The translations under genes were made by a program, and so were the position numbers. 64,000 bases of DNA from JADJWR01 sp964509545. Lineage in GTDB: Bacteria > Pseudomonadota > Gammaproteobacteria > Burkholderiales > Burkholderiaceae_F. Where the stretch lies: positions 68,942 through 132,941 of the forward strand of contig CAZDXQ010000006.1 of NCBI GenBank assembly GCA_964509545.1, given 5' to 3'. Below, one piece after another: positions 1-8,148 of this stretch; position 1 is the stretch's first letter; every line of letters starts with the position of its first letter. The notes below the pieces were generated by a model, which saw only the letters and a program-made list of their open reading frames with translations, was not told the DNA's origin and searched no databases.

Positions 1-1
1 C

Positions 2-85
2 GTGGTCGACGGCGCTGACGGCGCGCACTTCGTGCAGGCGCTGCGCCGTCTGCTGGAGACGCCGGCGCTGATGTTCGTGGAGTAG
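2..85 (+). CDS. 2-oxoacid dehydrogenase E2 (dihydrolipoyl acyltransferase), C-terminus only
   Basis: Only the last 27 residues are inside the window. They contain DGADGAHF followed by a leucine-rich helix and LETPALM, which resembles the end of the catalytic domain of E2 acyltransferases, where the DGAxGAxF turn precedes a final helix. The stop at 83-85 lies 7 bases before the lipoamide dehydrogenase start, so the two belong to one operon, as is usual for E2-E3 pairs. The substrate (pyruvate, branched-chain 2-oxoacid or acetoin type) cannot be told from this fragment. Confidence 0.72.
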   Translation: MVDGADGAHFVQALRRLLETPALMFVE

Positions 86-92
86 GCAACCG

Positions 93-1490
93 ATGGACAC
101 GCAACTGCTGGTCATCGGCGGCGGCCCCGGCGGCTACATCGCCGCCATCCGCGCCGCGCAACTGGGCATCGCCACGACGTTGGTCGAGGGCGAGTACCTC
201 GGCGGCGCCTGCCTCAATATCGGCTGCATCCCGTCGAAGGCACTGATCCACGTCGCCGGCGAGTTCGACAAGGCGCGCAGCTACGCCGACGACAACGCGC
301 TCGGCATCCGCGTACGCGAGCCGGCGTTCGACGTGGCGCAGGCGGTGCGCTGGAAAGATGGCGTGGTGCGCAGGCTCACCGGCGGCGTGGCCACGCTGCT
401 GCGCAAGCACGGCGCCGAGGTGATCAACGGCTGGGCCGAAATCGTCGATGGCAAGACCGTCGACGTGCGCGGCGAGCGGCCGGGCGGCGTGCAGACGCGC
501 CGCATCAGCTGCGAACACCTGCTGCTGGCGCCGGGCTCGGCGCCGGTGACGCTGCCGTCGCTGCCCTTCGGCGGCCGCGTCATCTCCTCGACCGAGGCGC
601 TGTCGCCGGCGGCCGTGCCGGGCCGGCTCGTCGTCGTCGGCGCCGGCTATATCGGGCTCGAACTCGGGGTGGCCTATCGCAAGCTCGGCGCCGAGGTCGC
701 GGTGATCGAGATGCTGCCGCAGGTGCTGCCCGCCTACGACGCCGAACTGGTCCGCCCGGTGGCCGCATCGCTGCGCCGGCTCGGCATCAACCTTCACCTC
801 GGCTGCACGGTGCAGGGCATGAACGACGCCGGCACTGCGGTGCGCATGCGCGACGCGCAGGGCGACGAACGCGAGATCGCCGCCGACCAGGTGCTGGTAG
901 CCATCGGCCGCCGGCCGCGCATCGAGGGGTGGGGGCTGGAGCGGCTGCAGCTGGACATGGACGGCCGCTTCATCCGGGTCGACAGCCAGTGCCGGACCTC
1001 GATGCGCAACGTCTGGGCGATCGGCGACGCCACCGGCGAGCCGATGCTGGCGCATCGGGCCAGCGCGCAGGGCGAGATGGTCGCCGAGATCATCGGCGGG
1101 GCCAAGCGGCGCTTCGAGCCGGCCGCGATCCCGGCCGTGGTCTACACCGATCCGGAGGTCGTGACGGTCGGGCAGTCGCCGGCCGCCGCCGAGCGCGCCG
1201 GCATCGACTGCATCCACGCGCATTTCCCCTTCTCGGCCAACGCGCGCTCGCTGACGCTCGAAGGCGGCGAAGGCTTCGTGCGCGTGGTCGCGCGCCGCGA
1301 CAACCACCTGATCGTCGGCTGGCAGGCGGTCGGCCGCGAAGTCTCCGAACTCGCCGCGGCCTTCGTGCAGTCGATCGAGATGGGGGCGCGGCTGGAGGAC
1401 ATTGCCGGCAGCATCCATGCCCACCCGACACTCGGCGAAGCGGTGCAGGAGGCGGCGATGCGCGCGCTCGGCCATTCGCTGAACGTCTAG
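93..1490 (+). CDS. lpdA: Dihydrolipoyl dehydrogenase (E3)
   Basis: Flavoprotein of 465 residues that reoxidises the dihydrolipoyl group of a 2-oxoacid dehydrogenase complex with NAD+. Visible: the N-terminal FAD Rossmann motif GGGPGGY; the redox disulfide in GGACLNIGCIPSK (Cys40, Cys45); a second Rossmann motif GAGYIGLELG for NAD; the FAD-binding AIGDATG; and a C-terminal dimerisation domain with HPTLGEAVQE, giving the catalytic His444-Glu449 pair. Length is normal for the family. It directly follows the E2 end, so it serves that complex rather than being a stand-alone E3. High confidence in function; which complex it serves is open. Confidence 0.96.
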   Translation: MDTQLLVIGGGPGGYIAAIRAAQLGIATTLVEGEYLGGACLNIGCIPSKALIHVAGEFDKARSYADDNALGIRVREPAFDVAQAVRWKDGVVRRLTGGVATLLRKHGAEVINGWAEIVDGKTVDVRGERPGGVQTRRISCEHLLLAPGSAPVTLPSLPFGGRVISSTEALSPAAVPGRLVVVGAGYIGLELGVAYRKLGAEVAVIEMLPQVLPAYDAELVRPVAASLRRLGINLHLGCTVQGMNDAGTAVRMRDAQGDEREIAADQVLVAIGRRPRIEGWGLERLQLDMDGRFIRVDSQCRTSMRNVWAIGDATGEPMLAHRASAQGEMVAEIIGGAKRRFEPAAIPAVVYTDPEVVTVGQSPAAAERAGIDCIHAHFPFSANARSLTLEGGEGFVRVVARRDNHLIVGWQAVGREVSELAAAFVQSIEMGARLEDIAGSIHAHPTLGEAVQEAAMRALGHSLNV

Positions 1491-1509
1491 CGGCGGTACC
1501 GCCAGCGCG

Positions 1510-1929
1510 ATGCGCCAGGCGCACACGCTGCTCGCCGTCGACACGCGAGGCCGCGGCCTGCACGAGATCACGGGGCGGATCGCCGACTGGGCCGGCGGCA
1601 GCGGCCTGCGCAGTGGGCTGCTGACGGTCTTCGTCCGTCACACCTCGGCGAGTCTCCTGATCCAGGAGAATGCCGACCCCGCCGTGCAGCGCGACCTCGA
1701 GCGCTTCTTCGCCCGCCTCGCGCCCGACGGCGATCGCCTGTTCGAGCACGACACCGAAGGTCCGGACGACATGCCGGCGCATGTCAGGTCGGCGCTCACA
1801 CAGACGCAGCTATCGATCCCGCTCGTCGAAGGCCGGCTCGCGCTCGGCACCTGGCAGGGGATCTACCTGTACGAGCATCGCCTGCGCGGCCACCGCCGCG
1901 AGGTCGTGCTGCACCTGATCGGCGAATGA
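1510..1929 (+). CDS. YjbQ/UPF0047 family protein
   Basis: 139-residue single-domain protein of the YjbQ (UPF0047) family. Visible: HTSASLLIQENADP near residue 40, a central HDTEGPDDMPAH, and the C-terminal LGTWQGIYLYEHR, all family hallmarks with conserved histidines and acids that form a metal site. Members have been linked to weak thiamine-phosphate synthase activity in E. coli, but the physiological role is unsettled. It starts 19 bases after lpdA on the same strand and may be co-transcribed. Length is typical. Confidence 0.9.
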   Translation: MRQAHTLLAVDTRGRGLHEITGRIADWAGGSGLRSGLLTVFVRHTSASLLIQENADPAVQRDLERFFARLAPDGDRLFEHDTEGPDDMPAHVRSALTQTQLSIPLVEGRLALGTWQGIYLYEHRLRGHRREVVLHLIGE

Positions 1930-2022
1930 GGTCCCGCTCGGGCGAACGATCGCCCGGCGCGGCGCTCTGTGCGTGCAAGCAGGCCATTCCCCCCCCCCTG
2001 CGCCCACGCCTTGGAGACTTCG

Positions 2023-2186
2023 ATGTCGACACTGAAAACGTCGAGCCTGGCCACGGCCCTTGCCGCCGCCTTCTCCCTGTCCGGGCCGCTGCTGGCGCAG
2101 ACCCGCGCGCACGATCAGGCGCGCCGGCGAAACTGGCCTTGAATAAGGGGCAGAAGTGGTCCACCGACGCGCCGCTGCTCGCGCGC
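2023..2186 (+). pseudogene. Frameshifted, truncated remnant of a small secreted protein
   Basis: An ATG at 2023 behind TTGGAGAC opens a clean signal peptide (MSTLKTSSLATALAAAFSLS, then GPLLAQ), then TRAHD, and terminates early in frame. One base appears lost at about 2116-2119: in the next frame the sequence continues as GAPAKLALNKGQKWSTDAPL, which reads like genuine protein. Restoring the base would give His-Asp-His-Gly-Ala-Pro. The remnant runs straight into the convergent GT51 gene at 2187, so the 3' part is also missing. It resembles small periplasmic proteins with a signal peptide, a His-rich segment and a LNxGxKWxTD stretch. The identity of the intact family is a guess. Confidence 0.55.
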
Positions 2187-3530
2187 TCAGCGCGCCACCG
2201 CCAGCCGCTGCGGGCGGCCGTCACCGGGCGGCGCGGCGACGAAATGCAGCGGTTGTCTCGCCCACGCTTCCCGTTCGACCCTGGGCAGCGAGCGCATCTG
2301 CCGCAGGACGCGCGCGGCGCGCGCCGTGTCGGCGCTGCCGGAGAGGAATTCGCCGTCGAAGGCCTGCTGCGGATTGGGCAGGGCGGCGGCGAGCCACGCC
2401 GCCTGCAGCGGCGTCAACTCGCCCGGCCGCTTGCCGAAGTAGGTCCGCGCCGCCGCGTCGGCGCCGCAGATGCCGGGACCCCAGTGCACGGTGTTCAGGT
2501 ACAGCGCCAGGATCGCGCGCTTGCCGAGGGTGCGCTCCATCTCGACCGCATACAGCAGTTCGCGCAGCTTGCGCACGCCGCTGTGTTCGCCGCCGGTGAA
2601 AAGCCCGCGCGCCAGCTGCTGCGTGATCGTGCTGGCGCCGCGCGCCGGCGCCTCGCCGTCGAGCGAAGCGAGCACGCGCGCAATCTCGGTGCGATCGAAA
2701 CCTTCGTGTTCGTCAAAGCGCTGGTCTTCTGCGGCCAGCACGGCGGCCGCCAGCAGCGCGCCGGACTGGGTCGGACTGATCCAGCGGCCTTCGCCCGCAG
2801 TCACGGTCCGCGGGGTCGGCAGTCCATCGGCGTCGGGGCAGGTGAACGCCACCGGCCCCACGGCGAGCTTCTCCGTGCCCAGCCCGTCGACCGCGAAGCC
2901 ATCGACCGCCACGTCGATGCGCGCACGACGCTGCGGCAGGCGCAGGCTGCCGCGCGCGTCGATGCGGCCGTCGATACGCGCCAGGTGCGCCTCCGGCAGC
3001 ACGCTGCCCAGAAGCCGGTAGACGGCGGCGATCGCGGTCGGCGGCAACTGCCAGTCGATGTCGATGCGCTCCGGCTGCAGCCGCGCCGTGAACGGCAGCG
3101 TCACCTCGGCGCTCGCCAGTTCGCCGGCCAGCGTCTGCGCGTCGACGCGCGCCAGCCGCAGTTGCGCTCGCTCGATGCGGACCGGTTGCGCCGACAGGCG
3201 CGACGCTTCGATCCGGCACGGGGCGCAGAGCACCTGCAGTGCATTGCCGTCGCGGCTGAAGTGCAACTCGCCGAAGCGGGTGAGCAACGCCCGCCCGTCG
3301 AGCAGCCGCAGCGCCAGGGGCGACGTTGCGAAGCGGATCAGTCCGGGCACGCTGATCTTCACCGCCACGCCCGGCAAAGCCTTCAGCCGCAACACCCACG
3401 CTCCCGGCGGCGTCGTCAGCACGCCGCCCGCGGCAGCCACCAGCAACACGATCGATACGAACGCGGCCACGCCGAGCACGGCGCCCGCGGCGAGCAGTCC
3501 GATCCGGCGCATCAGGACGCACGCGTTCAT
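2187..3530 (-). CDS. GT51 peptidoglycan glycosyltransferase with long N-terminal insert
   Basis: 447 residues. One transmembrane helix (about residues 11-33) is followed by about 215 beta-rich residues of unknown fold, then a GT51 domain (about 255-430) that polymerises lipid II glycan strands. Visible: EDQRFDEHEGF with the catalytic Glu268, GASTITQQLARG (about 298-309), RKLRELLYAVEMERTLGK and YLNTVHWGPGICGA. Monofunctional MtgA enzymes are about 230-250 residues, so the insert between anchor and catalytic domain is odd. No penicillin-binding domain follows. Its start overlaps the upstream gene by 4 bases (ATGA), making it the last gene of the exosortase operon, which implies a job tied to that sorting system rather than housekeeping wall growth. 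Confidence 0.88.
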   Translation of the reverse strand: MNACVLMRRIGLLAAGAVLGVAAFVSIVLLVAAAGGVLTTPPGAWVLRLKALPGVAVKISVPGLIRFATSPLALRLLDGRALLTRFGELHFSRDGNALQVLCAPCRIEASRLSAQPVRIERAQLRLARVDAQTLAGELASAEVTLPFTARLQPERIDIDWQLPPTAIAAVYRLLGSVLPEAHLARIDGRIDARGSLRLPQRRARIDVAVDGFAVDGLGTEKLAVGPVAFTCPDADGLPTPRTVTAGEGRWISPTQSGALLAAAVLAAEDQRFDEHEGFDRTEIARVLASLDGEAPARGASTITQQLARGLFTGGEHSGVRKLRELLYAVEMERTLGKRAILALYLNTVHWGPGICGADAAARTYFGKRPGELTPLQAAWLAAALPNPQQAFDGEFLSGSADTARAARVLRQMRSLPRVEREAWARQPLHFVAAPPGDGRPQRLAVAR

Positions 3531-4099
3531 AGCTCATCTGCCGGCTGCAGCGGCGTGACGACGGTCACGGCCCACCAGGCGGAGGGGTGGCGGCGCAACT
3601 GAGCGTCCCAGAACCACGCCGAGACGTCGGTCCAGGCGCGGGCATCGCCGTCGTCGAAGCGCTCGCTGATCCGTTCGCACACGCGCAGCCGCTCGCCGCC
3701 GCGCGTGGCGACGAAGCAGCGCCAGTGCGCCCCGCGCGCGTCGACGGCGGCGTTCGCCCTCGCCACCGCATAGCCGGCGGCGCGGAAGCAGTCGGTCGCC
3801 GGGTGCAGCCGCCTCGTGGCCTGCCGCAAGTGGCGGACGATCAGCAACTGCTCGCCGTCGGTGAAGCGCGCCACCGCCCCCGGAAAGCGCGCGGCGAAGC
3901 GCGCTTCCAGTGGCGTCGGCGGCAGTTGGGTCAGCGGCTGGCCGCGGAAGCGGGTCGGCCACTCGATCGGAACAGATCGAGCGTCGACCGCCGCGGCCGG
4001 CGTGCTGCGCGCTGCCCCGGAGGCAGCGCGCAACGCGCCGAGCAGCGGAGCCGCCGCCGCGGCCAGACAAGCGGCGACGAAGAAGGTACGGACGTTCAT
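3527..4099 (-). CDS. Exosortase-operon secreted protein, function unknown
   Basis: 190 residues. The start is the ATG at 4099 that overlaps the exosortase stop by 4 bases. An N-terminal hydrophobic segment (about residues 5-27) looks like a signal peptide or anchor. The mature part has conserved-looking LHPATDCFRAAGYAV, a CERISE-type segment and a Trp-rich end (DVSAWFWDAQ, SAWWAV). I cannot assign a family with confidence; position suggests an EpsI-like accessory of the exosortase. It also overlaps the following GT51 gene by 4 bases, so translation is probably coupled through all three. Confidence 0.7.
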   Translation of the reverse strand: MNVRTFFVAACLAAAAAPLLGALRAASGAARSTPAAAVDARSVPIEWPTRFRGQPLTQLPPTPLEARFAARFPGAVARFTDGEQLLIVRHLRQATRRLHPATDCFRAAGYAVARANAAVDARGAHWRCFVATRGGERLRVCERISERFDDGDARAWTDVSAWFWDAQLRRHPSAWWAVTVVTPLQPADEL

Positions 4100-5007
4100 C
4101 GCAGCCGCCAGCTCGCAAAGGCGAGGATTGGCGCCAGGGCCGCGGCGAACGCCGCCAGGCCGATGGCCGCGTGCAGCCAGGCCGGCGACGGCAGCAGCCC
4201 TGCCTCGGGGAAGAACAGCAGCACGTTGCGCAGCACATTGGCGGCGAAGACGACCAGCGCCGCAAGGCAGCCGTTGGCGAGCGTGCGGCGCGGCGACGCG
4301 TCGTTCAGGTAGGACAGCAGCGCCGCCGCCCAGCTTCCCACCCACAGCATGCCGATGCCGGCGCAGGGCGGATCGACGAGGATCGTCTGTCCGCGCCACA
4401 GCAGCGCCGCGCCGGCAGCCTGCGCGTCGATGCCGCCGAGGGCGAGCAGCGGCGCCGCCGCGTGCGCGGTGGCCAGCCGCAACGGATAGCCGAGGTAGAA
4501 CTGCAGCGAGGCGATGACCGGCAGCGCCAGCAGCAGCAGCGTGGCCAGCGGCGCCGCCGGCCGCCGCGGCAGCGCCGAGGCGATGAACACCGCCAGCGCC
4601 AGCATCGCCGCGGCGGCGGCGAAGATCGGCGGCACGACGAAGGTCAGTGCGGCAGCCAGCACGGCGAGTGCGCCGCTGGCGGCGAGCGCCCCACGGGTCG
4701 GCAGCACCAGCTCGCGCCGGGCGCGCAGCACCAGGACGAGCACGGTGGCGAGCGCCAGCAGCCCCCATGGCTCGTCGGAGCCGTCGGTCAGCCGCCGCGC
4801 CAGCCACAGGGCATGCGGCCACAACGCGACGGCGAGCAACGCAAGGAACCCGAACGAGCGCGGCATGGCGGCCGGCGTCGAACGCCACGAGCGCGGAACT
4901 TCCTCGCGGGCCACGGGCACCAGTCGAGGCAGGTCGACCAGCGTGCCGAACAGGGGATTCGGCAGCACCCGGCCGACGCGCGCGTTAAGCAGTCCGGCAT
5001 CAGCCAT
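4096..5007 (-). CDS. Exosortase/archaeosortase family transpeptidase
   Basis: 303-residue polytopic membrane protein with about eight hydrophobic segments from residue 51 on. The exosortase triad is present: Cys215 in VDPPCAGIGM, Arg260 in AANVLRN and His279 in AWLHAAIG. Exosortases cleave PEP-CTERM-type tails of secreted proteins and are thought to transfer them to a surface acceptor. The only obvious substrate here is the VIT/VWA protein encoded just upstream, with which it overlaps by 8 bases. The first 50 residues are not membrane-like; an internal ATG (codon 48, at 4866) is a possible alternative start. I do not assign an Xrt letter. Confidence 0.9.
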   Translation of the reverse strand: MADAGLLNARVGRVLPNPLFGTLVDLPRLVPVAREEVPRSWRSTPAAMPRSFGFLALLAVALWPHALWLARRLTDGSDEPWGLLALATVLVLVLRARRELVLPTRGALAASGALAVLAAALTFVVPPIFAAAAAMLALAVFIASALPRRPAAPLATLLLLALPVIASLQFYLGYPLRLATAHAAAPLLALGGIDAQAAGAALLWRGQTILVDPPCAGIGMLWVGSWAAALLSYLNDASPRRTLANGCLAALVVFAANVLRNVLLFFPEAGLLPSPAWLHAAIGLAAFAAALAPILAFASWRLR

Positions 5008-6994
5008 GTCCTGCCTCCCGTCGACGACGCTGCCACCAGAGCAGCCCGCCCGCGAGCGCCGCCAGCAGCGCGAACTCGGGCTCCGGCGTACTCGGCACCT
5101 GCCCTACCGCCAGGTTGCTCACGCCCTGCGGCAGCGGCAGCGGCTGATCCACCGTCGCCGCCGCGCCGTTCGGATTGCGCACGACGTGGTCGACGGCGAT
5201 GAACGACGTGTATTCCGTGAGAAGGTTGTGCGCGAGTCCGAGGCGGGTGATCTCGCGCACCGCGTCGTCGTCGCGGCCGAGCCGGTTGAAGTCGCCGAGC
5301 TGCGCGATGCGGCTGCGCGCCCACAGGTAGCGCAGCGCCGGCGTGTCGTCGCGCACGGCGCTGCGGGCAACGTCGATCGGGATCGTCACCGCGCCGCCGG
5401 CGGCGAGGCCCTCGATCTCGATCCGGCCCTGCGCCTTGCCGCGGAACCTGCCGCTGACCACGATCGGCCGCTGCGCGAACAGATCGGGCACCTGCGGTGC
5501 GTCGAGGTCGTAGGCGTCGAAGCCGTCGAACTTCACCCGGATCCGCGTCATCACCGGCTGCTCGATCATTGCCCGCAGGCGCGCCGCCTCCGCTTCCGCC
5601 TGCTGTGCATTGAGCACGGAGAACGGCTCGCCCTTGCCGGCGCGGGCCAGGCCCTCGATCAGGTGGCGGTTGACGGCGGAGCCGATGCCGAAGGCGAAGA
5701 GGTTCGCCCGGCCCAGGCTGTTGCGGACCAGTTCAAACGCCTCCTTCTCGACGGTGACGTAACCGTCGGTGACGACGACGAAGCTGCGCGCGCGCCCTTC
5801 ATCGGTGGGCATGGCCAGCGCCGTGCGCAGTGCTGGCAGCAGTTCGGTGCCGCCGCTGCCGTTCTGGCCGTCGAGGAAGCGGATGGCGCGGGCGATGTTC
5901 TCCTCGTTGGCCGGCACCGACACCCGGTGCAGGGCCGAATGGCCGCCGGCGAACGGGATCACGTTGAAGGTGTCGGAGGGCCGCAGCCTTCCGATCAGTT
6001 CGCGCAGCAGCGCCTTCGCCGTGGCCAGCGGGAAGCCGTGCATCGACCCGGAAACGTCGACGATGAACACGTACTCGCGCGGCACGATGTCCGCCTGCGC
6101 CACGCGGGCGGGCGGCTGCGCCAGGAGCAGGAAATAATTGGCGTCCGCGCCTTCGTGCAGCAGAAGCCCTGCGTCGATCGTTTTTCCAGCCAGGGTGTAG
6201 TCGATGACGACGTCGCGGTTGCCGTGCGCGGCGTCCGGCGTCAGGACGACGCGCGCCTCGCGCGTGTCGGCGCCACTCGCCTGGATCGGGTGCGACGGCG
6301 AGGCGACCGAGGCGATCGGCAGCGGCGACCGGATCGTTGCGGTCAGGGCGAAGCTCGCATTTGACAGCCTGCCCTCGCGCAGCGTCGGCTGCGCGATCCA
6401 CGCCTCGGCCCTGTGGCTTTCGCCGGCCGAGCCGTCCGCACGGATGCCGCCGTTGTAGCGCGGACCGACGACCGTCGGGAATACGAAGCGGTAGGTGCCG
6501 TCGGTCGGCACGATCGTCTCCGTATACCGCAGGTCGACCGCGATCTCGTCGCCGGGCAGCACGTTGGCGATCGCCATGCTCATCACGTTCGGCCGCTGCT
6601 GTTCGAGCAGCGAAGCACTCTTGCCTTCGCGCCTGGCCTCATCGAACTCGCGCCGCGCCTGCTGTTTCTCGCGGATCTGCGCGTCAACGACGCGATCGCC
6701 AACGCGCAGGCGCAGGGCGTGGACGGCGGCGCGGGTCGACGCCGGAAAGACGTAGCGCGCGTCGATCGGCGTGCTGCCTTCGTTGCGGTAGACCTGTGTC
6801 ACACGCACGTCGGCGATCACGCCGGCGATGCTGGCCTCGACCTCGGTGCGCTTCAGCGGCAAAGCCTCCACGCCCGGCGTGCCGCCGTCGACGACGAAGT
6901 AAGGTGCCAGTGCGCGCCTCGGCGGCGGCTCGGCCGCGGCCGCCGGCAGCACGGTCAGGACAAGCGCCGCGGCCAGCAGATGCAGGGCGATCAT
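5000..6994 (-). CDS. VIT and VWA domain protein with PEP-CTERM-like sorting tail
   Basis: 664 residues. Signal peptide (about 1-21); VIT domain (about 45-165, with VTQVYRNEGSTPIDARYVFP); then a von Willebrand A domain with the MIDAS motif DVSGSM at 313-318. The C-terminus carries PSTPEPE, a hydrophobic helix (FALLAALAGGLLWW) and QRRRREAGHG, which is the tripartite exosortase signal. This is the architecture of inter-alpha-trypsin-inhibitor-like surface proteins. Immediately downstream and overlapping is an exosortase, so it is very likely the dedicated substrate. Expected location is the outer surface or outer-membrane face. The ligand is unknown. Confidence 0.92.
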   Translation of the reverse strand: MIALHLLAAALVLTVLPAAAAEPPPRRALAPYFVVDGGTPGVEALPLKRTEVEASIAGVIADVRVTQVYRNEGSTPIDARYVFPASTRAAVHALRLRVGDRVVDAQIREKQQARREFDEARREGKSASLLEQQRPNVMSMAIANVLPGDEIAVDLRYTETIVPTDGTYRFVFPTVVGPRYNGGIRADGSAGESHRAEAWIAQPTLREGRLSNASFALTATIRSPLPIASVASPSHPIQASGADTREARVVLTPDAAHGNRDVVIDYTLAGKTIDAGLLLHEGADANYFLLLAQPPARVAQADIVPREYVFIVDVSGSMHGFPLATAKALLRELIGRLRPSDTFNVIPFAGGHSALHRVSVPANEENIARAIRFLDGQNGSGGTELLPALRTALAMPTDEGRARSFVVVTDGYVTVEKEAFELVRNSLGRANLFAFGIGSAVNRHLIEGLARAGKGEPFSVLNAQQAEAEAARLRAMIEQPVMTRIRVKFDGFDAYDLDAPQVPDLFAQRPIVVSGRFRGKAQGRIEIEGLAAGGAVTIPIDVARSAVRDDTPALRYLWARSRIAQLGDFNRLGRDDDAVREITRLGLAHNLLTEYTSFIAVDHVVRNPNGAAATVDQPLPLPQGVSNLAVGQVPSTPEPEFALLAALAGGLLWWQRRRREAGHG

Positions 6995-7001
6995 CGCCGC
7001 C

Positions 7002-7784
7002 TCAACGAGACTGCCGCACCGGCGTGGGCTCGAGCGCCGCCACCGGCGCGCGCGCCGGAGCTGCCTCCAGTTCGAACTCGACGGTCAGTTGCCGCTGCCG
7101 GTGGACAAACCCGTCTTCGATCGACAGCAGCGCCGTGTTCTCGCCCAGGCCGTCGACCAACACCGGGTGCGTCGGCGACGACAGCCGTCGGATCGGTCGG
7201 TCGGCTTCGACCAGCACGTCGGCGGTGAAGCGCGGCACCCACGGCGCATCGCGATCGGCCGCCAGCGGCAGGGCCAGCCGATGCACGCCTCCGGCGACGA
7301 CCACGGGCAGTTCGCGCTGAACTTGCACCGTGACCTGCTCGCCGGCAGGCACGACGATCACGTCGTTGCGGTGAACGACGCTGCCGGGCGCGGTTTCGGC
7401 GCGTTCGCCCTGCGCGACGGACAGGTCCTGTTCATCGCACAGCGACGAAACGGCGTCGTGGCCTGACAGGTCAATGGCATCGCCAATGACGACGCGCGCC
7501 GGATCGGGAAGGACGTAGTGGACCGAGACCGCGTCCGGCCCGTCATTGCGCAGCAGCAGCAGCGTCCGCACCGAGGCGGCGCTCGCCGACATGTGGGCAT
7601 CGACGTGGTGCGCAACCAAGGTCAGTCCGCTGTCGGCCACCGAACCGTCGATTGCCATCACGGCAGGCGGTACCGCTGCGGGCGACTGCGCCATCGCCGG
7701 CGGCACGGCATGAAAACTGAACAGCATGGCGGTGTACGTCGCGGCTCGACGCACACCATCGAACAGAACTGAACCCATCGACAT
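7002..7784 (-). CDS. Secreted VIT-like domain protein
   Basis: 260 residues from the ATG at 7784, preceded by AGGAGAGGCGAG; an upstream in-frame start at 7802 lacks such a site. Signal peptide about 1-31, ending near AMAQ. The rest is beta-rich and resembles the VIT part of its neighbour: both share a Ser-Pro-Ser/Thr-His-Pro turn followed by a repeated beta-strand pattern. There is no VWA domain and no sorting tail. It is the first gene of the operon, ending 7 bases before the VIT/VWA start. It may be a partner or a truncated paralogue of the sorted protein; this is inference. Confidence 0.75.
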   Translation of the reverse strand: MSMGSVLFDGVRRAATYTAMLFSFHAVPPAMAQSPAAVPPAVMAIDGSVADSGLTLVAHHVDAHMSASAASVRTLLLLRNDGPDAVSVHYVLPDPARVVIGDAIDLSGHDAVSSLCDEQDLSVAQGERAETAPGSVVHRNDVIVVPAGEQVTVQVQRELPVVVAGGVHRLALPLAADRDAPWVPRFTADVLVEADRPIRRLSSPTHPVLVDGLGENTALLSIEDGFVHRQRQLTVEFELEAAPARAPVAALEPTPVRQSR

Positions 7785-8148
7785 CTCGCCTCTCCTTCGC
7801 ACCGCGCAGACCGGGGCGGCTGCGCGGATCGAACTGTGCGCGGCGCGCTTGATCGGGATGCGAAGCGACGCGGAAGGAACGATGAAGCCGGCGTGAAGCG
7901 CGCGACGGGCGCGACGCGCCGCAACTGGCAGACAAGGGTCAGCCAGCGCTCACACGCGCAGCACGAGAACGCGGCGCAACCTTCAGCCGCGTCGTCGCCG
8001 CCAACCGTGAAGGCGGGCGACGCCAGTGACCTGCGCCGGCTCAGCCCGCGCTCATCCTTCTGCCCGAAGCGAAATCGACCGAGCGCGGGATTCTGGCCGG
8101 CCCGAGTCGCGGCGAGTATCGCGACGGGATCGGGCAGGCACTGCAGGC
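7785..8148. other. Divergent intergenic region, no gene seen
   Basis: About 360 bases between the minus-strand exosortase operon and the plus-strand metalloprotease lipoprotein. It must hold both promoters. I see no convincing sigma-70 hexamers, no RNA gene and no open frame with protein-like composition. If the lipoprotein actually started at the ATG at 8026, about a third of this stretch would be coding. Confidence 0.5.

Noticed and set aside
1926..3602. A 558-codon plus-strand frame
   Set aside because: Mostly antisense to the GT51 gene. Only the short stretch at about 2118-2180 is protein-like, and that is reported as the pseudogene tail.
4514..6364. A 616-codon plus-strand frame
   Set aside because: Antisense to the exosortase and VIT/VWA genes, which have clear motifs, signals and overlapping starts.
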